A stretch of 64,000 nucleotides of DNA from Pseudophaeobacter profundi (GCF_029697505.1 NZ_JARJEF010000013.1:1-64000); one strand, 5' to 3'. Positions 1 through 8,232 are shown, numbered from the stretch's first letter. Numbers and translations are program-made. Notes: a model not told the origin generated them from the sequence alone.

Positions 1-119
1 TCCCATGTCTATCACTCCCAATCCCCCCAACGAAAACCGTCGGGGCAGTGTGTTCACATGGGTCAATTCTCAGTGACAATTTATCGGCATACCGGGTCAG
101 TTCTCAGTGACAATCAACA
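1..119. mobile_element. Terminus of an IS21-family-like insertion sequence (partial)
   Basis: Two near-identical direct repeats, GGGTCAATTCTCAGTGACAAT at about 60-80 and the same with one change at about 94-114, are followed by CAATCAACA ending at 119. Read on the minus strand the end is TGTTGATTGTCACTGAG, which I recognise as the kind of multi-repeat terminus found on IS21-family (istA/istB) elements. The rest of the element lies outside the window to the left. The insertion interrupts the relaxase gene, whose last codon and stop come from the IS sequence. No transposase coding is visible in these 119 bases, so the family call rests on the terminal repeats only. Confidence 0.7.
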
Positions 120-428
120 GGCCAGAGCCTCAAATAGCTCAATGGCCTCTTGCTGTGCGTCGGAACTGGGATCATCGCTCTCGGCAAAGCTGATGACGCC
201 TGCCGTGTAGCTCCACTTGTTGGGGCTCGCGTCGATCAGGTCACGAGTTTGGTGGGGGGTGCCGTGCAGCACCTCGGGCAGCGGGTCGCGGATCTTGGTT
301 TGCGGCTGGCCGGTGTCGTCGCGGATCAGGTTGCGGTTCTCGTCATAGGCCAGAACTTCGCGCGCTGTCAGGTAATCCACGGGAGCTGCACCGCCACCAG
401 TGCCGGTGGAGAAGAACGAAATGATCAT
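114..428 (-). pseudogene. MobA-type relaxase, N-terminal fragment truncated by an IS end
   Basis: About 102 residues of a plasmid-type relaxase/mobilization nuclease remain, from MIISFFSTGTGGGAAPVDYL to SDAQQEAIELFEALA. The final Cys and the TGA stop are supplied by the inverted end of the neighbouring IS. Full-length relaxases of this kind are several hundred residues and carry the catalytic His triad downstream of this segment, so the fragment should not nick DNA. Its start overlaps the end of the MobC-like gene by ATGA (425-428), which indicates an original translationally coupled mobilization operon. A second copy of the 3' part may exist on the far side of the IS, outside this window. 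Confidence 0.75.
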
Positions 429-898
429 TCGCAGTTCTCGCCTGTGTGCGCCGCCACGATCTGCGCCAATTGCCGCTCGATGGCCACAAGCTGCGTCGCG
501 ACCTTGAGCGCATTGATCTGGTTCGCGCGGCCGGATTTGACCGCGCCGTTAATCCAGCGCGATAGCTGATTGAGGTTCCCGCCAACGCGGGTAATCGCAA
601 AGGTCAGCTGCGGGTCAACGCGAGGGACGGGCTTGCGTCGACGTGCCTCGGTCAGCCCCAAGGCCTCGCGCATCAACGTGGCATTGGGCAGGCCAGCGGC
701 GTGCGCCTTGGCCACAAGCGCTGCCTTTTCCGACGGGGTGCATCGAAAGATCACACTCTCGGAAAAGCCCTCTTTGACGCCGCTTGCGCGCGTCTGGTTG
801 GGGTTTGAAGGGGAGGCTTGCCGCCCCTCACAAGTCCCGCAGATGTAATCGGTGGGTAACCTTGCTCTCTGTTCTTTGTGCGGATCGGTCGCACTCAT
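425..898 (-). CDS. MobC-like plasmid mobilization relaxosome protein
   Basis: 157 residues. The centre reads SVIFRCTPSEKAALVAKAHAAG, a ribbon-helix-helix-like accessory segment. It is followed by the conserved MobC block with RVGGNLNQLSRWIN and a helical C-terminus rich in Ala, Gln and Leu. MobC proteins bind oriT next to the nick site and help the relaxase melt DNA. The gene is coupled by ATGA overlaps to the preceding HTH protein (895-898) and to the relaxase fragment (425-428). With the relaxase broken, mobilization in cis would need an outside relaxase. The N-terminal 40 residues contain a CGTCEG motif of unknown role. Confidence 0.75.
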   Translation of the reverse strand: MSATDPHKEQRARLPTDYICGTCEGRQASPSNPNQTRASGVKEGFSESVIFRCTPSEKAALVAKAHAAGLPNATLMREALGLTEARRRKPVPRVDPQLTFAITRVGGNLNQLSRWINGAVKSGRANQINALKVATQLVAIERQLAQIVAAHTGENCE

Positions 899-1752
899 GC
901 CCTCAGCCCCGCGGCCTCAATTTCAGCAGGGCTGACGAGGTTTGCAGCCAACAAAGCAGTCACTTGACCCGGTGTGATGTGGCGGCACAGTGGATGTTTG
1001 TCTGTGACCCAGTCGGCCAAGCCTTTCAGCAGTTCGGCTTCTTTGGCCTTGCCCGCTTCTCGCGCCTCCTCGACGTCGTGAAGGTATTTCAACCAACGGC
1101 CAGAACTGAACCAATTGTCGGAGAAGCACGCCTTCGAGCGGGTGAAACCTTCGCTCTCGGTCGCATAGGCCCGCACGGCGTCCTCGAGGTCTTTGGCGTC
1201 CACTCCGTCGGCCAGCGCTTGGCGGATCTGTGAGAGGCAAACCGCTTTGCCGCGAATGCGATCCTCGGGATAGGCGGACAAAATCTTTTCTGAATTCTCA
1301 TCTTCCACCGCCGCCTTCGCGTGCGAAGGATTTGGTTTTTTATATGGTTTATATCTGTTCTTATAAGATTTGCCCTCTGGGGCAGATGGCTTGCCCTCAG
1401 GGGAAAATGCATCATTTTCCCTTTCGGTCGGATCGATTTGCCCATTTGGGCAAATGGAGTTGCCCAGGGCATACCAACAGGTCCGGTCATAGCGATCATC
1501 GCTGAAATTGCCCTTGATGATCAGCTCTGCGCTGACCAGCTTTTCGAGCGCTGTTCGGATCTGCTTCTCGCTCAGATATGGGAACAACTCACCAAAGGCC
1601 GAGATCGAGTTGTAGGTCCAATACTGCCCGTCTCGAAGGTTGCGGCGATTGGCTTGGTTCTTCTCGATCCAGAAGGTGATGTTCTGGAAAATCACCGCTG
1701 CATTGAGACCGACACGTCCAGCGATTTCAGGATCAAAGCTATGGCGGCTCAT
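895..1752 (-). CDS. Replication-initiator-like helix-turn-helix protein of the mobile element
   Basis: 285 residues from ATG at 1752 (MSRHSFDPE); an upstream in-frame codon at 1776 would add eight residues. The N-terminal 100 residues have the layout FWIEKNQANRR, GQYWTYNSISAFGELFPYLSEKQI, then LVSAELIIKGNF. This is the winged-helix pattern seen in phage and plasmid replication or helicase-loader-type proteins, where a helix is followed by a short beta wing. A low-complexity linker (residues about 125-160, rich in Pro, Lys and Ser) leads to a second helical domain. It is first in the operon with mobC and mobA. A role in replication of the excised element is inferred, not shown. Confidence 0.55.
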   Translation of the reverse strand: MSRHSFDPEIAGRVGLNAAVIFQNITFWIEKNQANRRNLRDGQYWTYNSISAFGELFPYLSEKQIRTALEKLVSAELIIKGNFSDDRYDRTCWYALGNSICPNGQIDPTERENDAFSPEGKPSAPEGKSYKNRYKPYKKPNPSHAKAAVEDENSEKILSAYPEDRIRGKAVCLSQIRQALADGVDAKDLEDAVRAYATESEGFTRSKACFSDNWFSSGRWLKYLHDVEEAREAGKAKEAELLKGLADWVTDKHPLCRHITPGQVTALLAANLVSPAEIEAAGLRA

Positions 1753-1907
1753 GATTGACCCCCGAAATACGCACAAACGTGCGAATTTTGTACAGGTTTT
1801 GTACGAGAAATAGGCCGTTTCAGCCGATTTCGCCGCGAAAGCTGGCGGGACTTTCTACAAGCTTCCGCACAACATCCTGTAAATAAGTCATATTTTTCTA
1901 GTGGTTT
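1753..1907. other. Upstream region of the mobile-element operon, abutting the tRNA 3' end
   Basis: Between the operon start and the tRNA-Arg 3' end lie an inverted repeat CGCAC-AAAC-GTGCG (1770-1783) and a direct repeat TTTTGTAC-AGG-TTTTGTAC (1786-1804), both just upstream of the HTH protein start. They could be operator or iteron-type sites for that protein. The rest, 1805-1907, shows no ORF. An integration junction (att core) would be expected at or near the tRNA 3' end, but the second copy would lie outside the window. Confidence 0.4.
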
Positions 1908-1984
1908 TGGCGACCCCGGCAGGATTCGAACCTGCAACCTGCCCCTTAGGAGGGGGCTGCTCTATCCAGTTGAGCCACGGGGCC
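1908..1984 (-). tRNA. tRNA-Arg (anticodon CCT)
   Basis: Minus-strand sequence of 77 nt from GGCCCCG to the encoded CCA. The acceptor stem GGCCCCG pairs with CGGGGTC (one G-U). The D arm is GCTC..GAGC, the anticodon stem GCCCC/GGGGC encloses loop CTCCTAA giving anticodon CCT, and the T arm is GCAGG-TTCGAAT-CCTGC. The discriminator is G before the templated CCA. The 3' end points toward the mobilization genes, the usual orientation for a tRNA used as an integration site by islands and integrative elements. Confidence 0.95.
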
Positions 1985-2149
1985 GGGCCTGATTTAGGCG
2001 ATAGCAAATGATATCTGTTACCACAATGCAGCTCTGGCTGGTTGGGCGGAGTTTATTCGTCTCCAACCTGCACATATTAAATCTGCAGCCCGGTATGCCG
2101 CCCATTGTACTGACGGCGCGCACTGGCTAACCTGAAACCAACCAAAGAT

Positions 2150-3190
2150 ATGAGGCCTTTAATCGTGACCACGCAACCCAAGCGCCCGCTCACCCTTCGC
2201 GATGTATCAGAGGCCACAGGCGTGTCAGAAATGACGGTGAGCCGAGTGTTGCGCAATCGCGGCGACGTGTCGGAAAAAACCCGCGTCAAGGTGCTGACCG
2301 CTGCCAAGGAACTGGGCTATGTGCCTAACAAAATCGCGGGCGCGCTGGCCTCCAAACGGGTCAATCTAGTGGCGGTGATCATCCCCTCTCTGTCCAATAT
2401 GGTGTTCCCTGAGGTGCTGACCGGCATCAATCAGGTACTGGAAAATACCGTATTGCAGCCGGTGGTCGGGGTGACGGATTATCAGCCGGAAAAAGAGGAA
2501 AAGGTCCTCTATGAGATGCTGTCCTGGCGGCCATCGGGGGTGATCATTGCTGGGCTGGAACATACCGAAGCGGCGCGGGCGATGCTGAATGCTTCTGGTA
2601 TTCCGGTGGTGGAAATCATGGATACTGATGGTAAGCCGGTGGATGCCATGGTTGGGATTTCGCATCGTCGCGCTGGCCGCGAGATGGCCAAGGCCATCCT
2701 GAAGGCGGGCTATCGCCATATCGGCTTTATGGGCACGAAGATGCCGTTGGATCACCGCGCTCGCAAACGATTTGAAGGCTTCACCGAGGCCCTGGCCAAA
2801 GAGGGCGTCGAGATCGAAGATCGGGCGTTTTATTCAGGCGGTTCCGCCCTGGCCAAGGGGCGCGAGATGACGCAAGAGATGCTTGAGCGCTCGCCAGATC
2901 TGGATTTTCTGTATTATTCCAACGATATGATTGGGGCAGGTGGGCTGCTGTATCTGATGGATCAGGGCATTGATGTGCCTGGCCAGATTGGTCTTGCCGG
3001 GTTCAACGGGGTTGAGCTGTTGCAGGGGCTGCCCCGGCAACTGGCCACCATGGATGCCTGCCGTCTGGACATTGGTCGCAGGGCCGCTGAAATCATCGCG
3101 GCACAGCTGGATGACCCAGAGGCCGAGCCAGAGCGCCATGTGACGCTGACCCCCACCATTTCCTATGGTGATACCCTGAAACGGCGCTGA
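2150..3190 (+). CDS. LacI-family transcriptional regulator
   Basis: 346 residues. The N-terminal LacI HTH reads LRDVSEATGVSEMTVSRVLRN followed by a hinge helix near GYVPNKIAGALAS. The rest is a periplasmic-binding-protein-like effector domain with YYSNDMIGAGGLLYLMDQGIDVPGQIGLAGFNG. The architecture resembles gluconate-type GntR regulators within the LacI family, but the ligand cannot be told from sequence. Start choice is open: ATG at 2150 has little Shine-Dalgarno, whereas GTG at 2165 has GAGG about 9 nt upstream and gives the more usual N-terminus (VTTQPKRPLTLRDV). The stop overlaps the next gene start (TGATG). No obvious sugar operon adjoins it. Confidence 0.9.
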   Translation: MRPLIVTTQPKRPLTLRDVSEATGVSEMTVSRVLRNRGDVSEKTRVKVLTAAKELGYVPNKIAGALASKRVNLVAVIIPSLSNMVFPEVLTGINQVLENTVLQPVVGVTDYQPEKEEKVLYEMLSWRPSGVIIAGLEHTEAARAMLNASGIPVVEIMDTDGKPVDAMVGISHRRAGREMAKAILKAGYRHIGFMGTKMPLDHRARKRFEGFTEALAKEGVEIEDRAFYSGGSALAKGREMTQEMLERSPDLDFLYYSNDMIGAGGLLYLMDQGIDVPGQIGLAGFNGVELLQGLPRQLATMDACRLDIGRRAAEIIAAQLDDPEAEPERHVTLTPTISYGDTLKRR

Positions 3191-4404
3191 TGACGCTGGC
3201 ACGACTGGACAATTCTGCGGCGCGGCGGCTGTTCATGCAGCGCCACGCCTTGTTAGAGCCGCCAAGCGGGAGCGCCAAGGGGGCAGAGCTGTTGCAGCTG
3301 CTCACCCGGCTGGGGTTTGTCCAGCTTGACAGCATCAACACCGTGGCGCGGGCGCATGATGTGATCCTGTATTCGCGCCGTGCCAGCTATCGCCCGCAGT
3401 ACCTGAGCGATCTTTATCATGGTGGGGGGGCTCTGTTTGAACACTGGACCCATGATGCCGCGATGATCCCTATGGGGTTTTATCCGCAGTGGCATCTGCG
3501 GTTTCAGCGCGATGAGCAATTGCTGCGCAAACGTTGGCGCAACTGGCGTCGTGACGGGTTTGAGCAGCAATTTGAGACCGTTCTGAACCATATTCGCGAA
3601 CACGGCCCGGTCAGTTCTTCTGATCTGGGCAAGGATGAAAAAAAGGGCTCGGGCGGTTGGTGGGACTGGCACCCGTCCAAAACCGCGCTGGAGTATCTCT
3701 GGCGGACTGGCGCGCTGACAGTTGTTGGCCGATCCGGGTTTCAAAAACGCTATGATCTGACCGAACGCGTGATCGATGCGGGCCTGCACGCGCCCAGGGA
3801 TCCGCTGGATCCCGCCGATACGGTGGATTGGCTGTGCAATAACGCGCTGGATCGGCTTGGCTTTGCCACGTCGGGAGAGCTCGCCGCTTTTTGGGATACC
3901 GCCAGCGCCGCCGAAGCACGGGCCTGGTGTCAGGCCGCCAAGGCGCGCGGTGAAATCGAAGAGATCGAGGTCGAGGCCGCCGATGGTAGCCTGCGCAAGA
4001 GCTTTGCCCGTCCAGATACGGTATCGCAGGCCGCCGATTTGGGGCCTGCGCCGGGGCGGCTGCGGCTTCTCAGTCCCTTTGATCCGATGTTGCGCGACCG
4101 CAAGCGGGCTGAACGGTTGTTTGGCTTTCACTATCGCATCGAGGTCTTTACCCCCGCGCCCAAGCGGCAATACGGCTATTATGTCTTTCCCCTGCTTGAG
4201 GGGCAGAAACTGGTGGGGCGGATCGACATGAAGGCCGAGCGCAGCGCCGACTGCCTGGTGGTGACGGCGCTCTGGCCCGAGCGCGGTGTCACCTTTACGG
4301 CCCCCCGTGTCAAACGGCTGGAAGCAGAACTGGCGCGGGTCGCCCGTTTTGCCGGGCTGGGCAGCGTCGTGTTTGCCAATGATTGGCTGCGCGCGCCCGT
4401 CTGA
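3190..4404 (+). CDS. AlkX/YcaQ-type DNA glycosylase (winged-helix HTH_42 family)
   Basis: 404 residues matching the YcaQ/AlkZ-like superfamily of tandem winged-helix proteins that excise bulky alkyl adducts or unhook interstrand crosslinks. The catalytic motif near residue 40 reads GFVQLDSI, that is QxD as in E. coli YcaQ (AlkX), rather than the QxQ of antibiotic-producer AlkZ. Other family blocks are LFEHWTHDAAMIP, GWWDWHPSKTALEYLWRTG and LLSPFDPMLRDRKR. It starts inside the stop codon of the LacI gene, so the two are probably cotranscribed, although a functional link is not obvious. Full length for the family. Confidence 0.88.
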   Translation: MTLARLDNSAARRLFMQRHALLEPPSGSAKGAELLQLLTRLGFVQLDSINTVARAHDVILYSRRASYRPQYLSDLYHGGGALFEHWTHDAAMIPMGFYPQWHLRFQRDEQLLRKRWRNWRRDGFEQQFETVLNHIREHGPVSSSDLGKDEKKGSGGWWDWHPSKTALEYLWRTGALTVVGRSGFQKRYDLTERVIDAGLHAPRDPLDPADTVDWLCNNALDRLGFATSGELAAFWDTASAAEARAWCQAAKARGEIEEIEVEAADGSLRKSFARPDTVSQAADLGPAPGRLRLLSPFDPMLRDRKRAERLFGFHYRIEVFTPAPKRQYGYYVFPLLEGQKLVGRIDMKAERSADCLVVTALWPERGVTFTAPRVKRLEAELARVARFAGLGSVVFANDWLRAPV

Positions 4405-4418
4405 CCACCAAGGGGGGG

Positions 4419-4868
4419 TTATTCGGGGCGCAGATTGGCCTCTATCACGGCGCGATAATCGGCAGGGGCGGGTTTGGCTTTGAACACATCGGGTTGAATG
4501 AACACGCAGGTAAAGCGGCCTTCAAAACAGAGGATCCCATTCTGGCGTGCATCAACCCGAAAGGTCACGGATTTGGTGCCAAGCGCTGAAGGCCAGACCT
4601 CACACTCCAGCCGATGCCGCGGGGTCACGGGGGAGCGGAACTCCAAGTTCATGCTGACAAAGGGTGTCCCGGTGCCGCGATCCAGTTCCATCTGGAACCA
4701 GCCGTCGCCGTCTAGCTGGTGTTCCCACCAGGCGTCGATTGCTTCCAGTGCAAAGCTGGGCAAGTGCCCGGTATAGGCGATCTGCGCCGGGTCGCAGTGG
4801 CCCCAGCCGACGCGGATAGAATGCACAAAGGTGGGGCTGTTATTGCTGTCGTTTATCGGGTGTGACAT
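4419..4868 (-). CDS. Acyl-CoA thioesterase, 4HBT hotdog family
   Basis: 149 residues from ATG at 4868, preceded by AAGGACAGG; an alternative ATG at 4886 adds six residues but lacks a well-spaced ribosome site. The motif VGWGHCDPAQIAYTGHLPSFALEAIDAWW is the 4-hydroxybenzoyl-CoA thioesterase signature, with the catalytic Asp in HCDPA. A later block FRSPVTPRHRLECEVW fits the hotdog sheet. It lies downstream of the TRAP operon on the same strand but is separated by a strong terminator, and is convergent with the AlkX gene. Substrate unknown; related proteins act in aromatic acid or short-chain acyl-CoA turnover. Confidence 0.85.
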   Translation of the reverse strand: MSHPINDSNNSPTFVHSIRVGWGHCDPAQIAYTGHLPSFALEAIDAWWEHQLDGDGWFQMELDRGTGTPFVSMNLEFRSPVTPRHRLECEVWPSALGTKSVTFRVDARQNGILCFEGRFTCVFIQPDVFKAKPAPADYRAVIEANLRPE

Positions 4869-4942
4869 TTGCCTGTCCTTTGTCATCTGTCCTGCCGCGC
4901 CACTCTAGCTAGTGGCGCTGGGGCATACAAACGGCTTTGTAT

Positions 4943-4976
4943 AAAAAACCCCCTCCCAGCGGCGCTGGAAGGGGGG
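4943..4976 (-). terminator. Intrinsic terminator of the dctPQM operon
   Basis: On the minus strand a G/C-rich stem, CCCCC-TTCCAGCG pairing with CGCTGGGA-GGGGG (one G-U), is followed directly by TTTTTT. It lies 52 nt beyond the dctM stop at 5028, as expected for the end of the TRAP operon transcript. Confidence 0.85.
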
Positions 4977-5027
4977 AATTTCTGTGACAGACCAATGGAT
5001 TTGTCGATCCGCGCTGCGCGGGCTGGG

Positions 5028-6533
5028 TCAGAGAAACAGCAGTAGCGGCAGCAGAGTGATGACCGGGAAGGCCACAAGGATGATCACCCGGATGATATCA
5101 GAGGCGACAAAGAACATCACCGCCTTGTAGGTATCGACCATGCGGGTTTTGCGATCCATCGCGTTGATGATGAACAGGTTCATCCCCACCGGTGGTGTGA
5201 TCAGGCCGACCTCGACCACGATGAGCACCAGAATACCAAACCAGATGGCGACATATTCGGCCTCGATCCGGTTGACGCGGCCCTCGGTGACGCGGATGCC
5301 CAGTTCCTTCATCTGTTCGCGGGTCAGTTCGGTGCCTGTGGCGATGGCGTCCTGGATTGAGGCAAGCATCTCTGCCCCCATGCCTTCGGGCACCCCGTTG
5401 CGCAGCACCTCCATCGCGGCGTCTGCCTGCATATCAACCAGCGAGAGCAGGCCAAAATCCATCACCGAAATCACCGGAAAGAAGATCGGAATGGTCAACA
5501 GGATCATCGACAGGCTGTCCATCAGGCAGCCAAAGACCAGATAGAACGCCAGGATCAGTGCAAGCACTACCCAGGGGCTAAACCCTTGGCTGACAACAAA
5601 ATCGGCCAGCTCTTGCGGTACCTTGGTCAGGGCGAGGAAGCCGTTGTAGAAGCCCGCGCCGAGGACGATGAAAAAGATCATCGCGGTAGAGCGCGCTGTT
5701 ACCATGAAGCTGTCGATCAGATTGGGCCGGTCCAGCCCGCCATTCATCCAAGCGATAAGCCCAGTGCCAAAGGCACCAACCGCCGCCCCCTCGGTCGGGG
5801 TGAACAAGCCGCCGTAGATGCCGCCAACAACCAGGCCAAAGACCAGCAGTACGGGCCAGACCTTGACCAGATTACCAAGACGTTCGCCCCAGGGCACGGC
5901 GGGGCGGGTGCCTGCGGCCTCGGGGTAAAGCCGCACATAGATCGAGATCACGATGACATAGCCAATCGCCGCCAGCAGGCCGGGAATAAAGGCGGCAAGG
6001 AACAGTTTGGCGATATTCTGTTCGGTCAGGATGGCATAGATCACCAGCACCACCGATGGTGGGATCAGGATGCCCAGGGTGCCGCCCGCCGCCAGCGTGG
6101 CGGTGGAAAAGCCACCGGCATAGCCGTATTGCTTCAGTTCGGGCAGGGCGACCCGGCCCATGGTGGCCGCTGTGGCGAGTGATGATCCACAGATGGCGCC
6201 AAAGCCGGCGCAGGCCCCGATCGAGGCCATGGCGACGCCGCCTTTTTTATGGCCCAGAAAGCCTTCGGCAGCTTTGAACAGCGCCGATGACATGCCGCCC
6301 AAGGTGGCGAAATGCCCCATCAGCAGAAACATCGGCACGATGGTCAGCGAGTAGGAGGAAAAGGTCGTGTAGGTCTCGCTTTTGAGACGACCAAAGGCCA
6401 CCTGGGTGCCATCGGTGACCAGGATCAGCCCGCCCAGGCCAACGAGGAACATCGACAGGCCAATCGGGACCCGCAGAAAGATCAGTCCCATCAGGACGGG
6501 AAAGGAGGCAATGCCAATTTCAAGAGTAGTCAC
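5028..6533 (-). CDS. dctM: TRAP transporter large permease, DctM type
   Basis: 501 residues, polytopic inner-membrane protein of the DctM (12-TM) family. Typical blocks are the N-terminal FPVLMGLIFLRVPIGLSMFLVG, GGTLGILIPPSVVLVIYAILTEQ in the middle, FGCLMDSLSMILLTIPIFFP, and VEVGLITPPVGMNLFIINAM near the C-terminus. It contains an inserted hydrophilic segment (about residues 355-410, VDMQADAAMEVLRNG...) that many DctM proteins have in shorter form. It starts with GTG at 6533 and overlaps the dctQ stop, so the pair is translationally coupled. With the small permease and DctP it should import an organic acid by Na+ symport. The substrate is unknown. Confidence 0.93.
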   Translation of the reverse strand: MTTLEIGIASFPVLMGLIFLRVPIGLSMFLVGLGGLILVTDGTQVAFGRLKSETYTTFSSYSLTIVPMFLLMGHFATLGGMSSALFKAAEGFLGHKKGGVAMASIGACAGFGAICGSSLATAATMGRVALPELKQYGYAGGFSTATLAAGGTLGILIPPSVVLVIYAILTEQNIAKLFLAAFIPGLLAAIGYVIVISIYVRLYPEAAGTRPAVPWGERLGNLVKVWPVLLVFGLVVGGIYGGLFTPTEGAAVGAFGTGLIAWMNGGLDRPNLIDSFMVTARSTAMIFFIVLGAGFYNGFLALTKVPQELADFVVSQGFSPWVVLALILAFYLVFGCLMDSLSMILLTIPIFFPVISVMDFGLLSLVDMQADAAMEVLRNGVPEGMGAEMLASIQDAIATGTELTREQMKELGIRVTEGRVNRIEAEYVAIWFGILVLIVVEVGLITPPVGMNLFIINAMDRKTRMVDTYKAVMFFVASDIIRVIILVAFPVITLLPLLLFL

Positions 6534-7111
6534 TGTTCACCCTCCACGCCGTCCCAGATCTGGATGCGGCCGGTAAAAAATTCAAAACTGCGTACAGCGC
6601 CCATATAGATCCCCACAATGGCGGCGATCACGGCGGCAAACAGGCTGGCACCAAAGGCCCACCAGACCGGGAATTCCAGCAGGAAAGAGGTCTCGCCATT
6701 TTCAAACTTGCTGATCGTACCCGCGCCAAGACGCCAGGCGATCAACACCAGGGCGGCGGCAAACAGCAGTTCGGTCACCATGCGCAAAAACCGGTTCACG
6801 CCGCGCGGAAACGAATTGGCGACCACATCAACCGAGGCATGGCCGGCTGAGATCTGGCAAAGCGGTAGAAAGGCAAAGATGGCAAAGGCAACACCTGCCT
6901 CGACCAGTTCAAAATCTCCGTTGATTGGTCCGACCCAGTTGATCACCCAGTTGGAAAAGCCCGGCGCAATGGCCTGCAGCAAGTCGCCGTGAAACAGAGT
7001 ATTGAGCATGCGCCCAACAATCGACAGGCAGGTCAAGATGATCAGGGATGAGAGGACCATACCGCCTAATATGGCCATGGATCTGGCCAGCCCCATCATG
7101 AGCTTGTGCAT
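6530..7111 (-). CDS. dctQ: TRAP transporter small permease, DctQ type
   Basis: 193 residues with four predicted membrane segments (about 10-32, 70-90, 105-125 and 150-170). The DctQ signature is the region VEAGVAFAIFAFLPLCQISAGHASVDVV. It has AAAGGG about 8 nt before the ATG at 7111. It is the middle gene of dctP-dctQ-dctM and overlaps dctM by 4 nt. A 36-nt inverted repeat between dctP and dctQ probably sets lower expression of the membrane subunits than of the binding protein. Confidence 0.92.
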   Translation of the reverse strand: MHKLMMGLARSMAILGGMVLSSLIILTCLSIVGRMLNTLFHGDLLQAIAPGFSNWVINWVGPINGDFELVEAGVAFAIFAFLPLCQISAGHASVDVVANSFPRGVNRFLRMVTELLFAAALVLIAWRLGAGTISKFENGETSFLLEFPVWWAFGASLFAAVIAAIVGIYMGAVRSFEFFTGRIQIWDGVEGEQ

Positions 7112-7134
7112 GGTTGAAACCCTTTATTGTGCGC

Positions 7135-7170
7135 AAAGGGCCGCGGCACCAAATGCTGCTGCGGCCCTTT
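7135..7170 (-). promoter_or_regulatory. Intercistronic hairpin between dctP and dctQ
   Basis: Near-perfect inverted repeat, AAAGGGCCGCGGCA and its complement around a short AT-rich loop. On the minus strand it lies 15 nt after the dctP stop and 23 nt before the dctQ start, with no following T run. This is the usual position of an mRNA-stabilising or partial-termination element that keeps the binding protein more abundant than the permeases. Confidence 0.75.
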
Positions 7171-7185
7171 GACAGTATTACAATC

Positions 7186-8232
7186 TTACTTCACGTATTG
7201 TGGCGTGTATTTTTCGATCAGGTAGCTGGCCTCTTCCAAAAGGGCCTGACCGTCGATGCCTTTTTCTGTCATGTCTGCCAGCCATTTGTCGTAGACAGGC
7301 TGTGCAAGCTCCCGCCATTCTGCGGTCTGATCGGCATCCAGGGTAATAACATTGTTGCCGTTGTCCAAGGCGAATTCACGCGCTGGCGCGTCGGAATCTT
7401 CCTGCACACCACCTGCAAAGACGGAAAATTCCAGACCGGAGTTTTCGTCGATAGCCTGCTTCTGCGCATCCGAGAGGCTCTCGTATTTCTCTTTGTTCAT
7501 CGCCAGAACAAAGGTCAGTGTATAGAGTGCCTTGCCAGTGAATTCGGTGTGGTTTTCCACCAGTTCCGGCACTTTCAGCGCGGTGGTGACTTCCCATGGG
7601 ATGGTGGTGCCGTCGATCACGCCTTTGGACAGGCCTTCGGGGATCGCAGGAACCGGCATGCCAACCGGCGTTGCGCCCAGCTGTGTCAGCAAAGAGTTGA
7701 CCGAACGGCCACCGCCGCGGATCTTCATGCCCTGCAGGTCATCAGGTGTTTCCACCGGATCTGCGCTGTGGATCAGGCCGGGGCCATGTACCCAGGTGCC
7801 CAGGATTTTCACATCCTTGAACTCGGTGTCTTTCATGTGCTTTTCGAACATTTCCCAATAGGCGTGCGAGGTGGCACGGGCATTGGTCATCATGAAGGGC
7901 AGTTCAAAGACTTCGGTCGAAGGGAAGCGGCCAGGGGTGTAGCCCACAACCGTCCAGACGATATCGGCAACGCCGTCCATGGCCTGGTCCATCAGCTCTG
8001 GGGGTTTGCCACCCAGCTGCATTGACGGATAGCGATCAATGGTGATCTCGCCACCAGAAGAGGCCTCTACGTTATCGGCCCAGACATCCAGGATCAGCTT
8101 TGGCACATTGGCCTGGGCTGGTAGGAACTGGTGCATTTTCAGGGTTACGTTGTCGGCAAATGCCTGGGTTGCGCATAGGGCTGCAATGGCGGTTGCGCCT
8201 GCGGCTCCGAGTAGCTTCCTGCGAGTGGTCAT
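7186..8232 (-). CDS. dctP: TRAP transporter substrate-binding protein, DctP type
   Basis: 348 residues. The N-terminus MTTRRKLLGAAGATAIAALCATQAFA is a signal peptide with a twin-arginine look (TRRKLLG), cleaved after AFA. The mature part shows DctP-family blocks: LKMHQFLPAQAN, DGVADIVWTVVGYTPGRFP, GMKIRGGGRSVNSLL with the ligand carboxylate-binding Arg region, and AIPEGLSKGVIDGTTIPWE. GGGAGGAAA precedes the ATG. It is the first gene of dctPQM. The distance to the next upstream gene, 587 nt, suggests its own promoter. The ligand is probably a carboxylate, not identifiable further. Confidence 0.93.
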   Translation of the reverse strand: MTTRRKLLGAAGATAIAALCATQAFADNVTLKMHQFLPAQANVPKLILDVWADNVEASSGGEITIDRYPSMQLGGKPPELMDQAMDGVADIVWTVVGYTPGRFPSTEVFELPFMMTNARATSHAYWEMFEKHMKDTEFKDVKILGTWVHGPGLIHSADPVETPDDLQGMKIRGGGRSVNSLLTQLGATPVGMPVPAIPEGLSKGVIDGTTIPWEVTTALKVPELVENHTEFTGKALYTLTFVLAMNKEKYESLSDAQKQAIDENSGLEFSVFAGGVQEDSDAPAREFALDNGNNVITLDADQTAEWRELAQPVYDKWLADMTEKGIDGQALLEEASYLIEKYTPQYVK

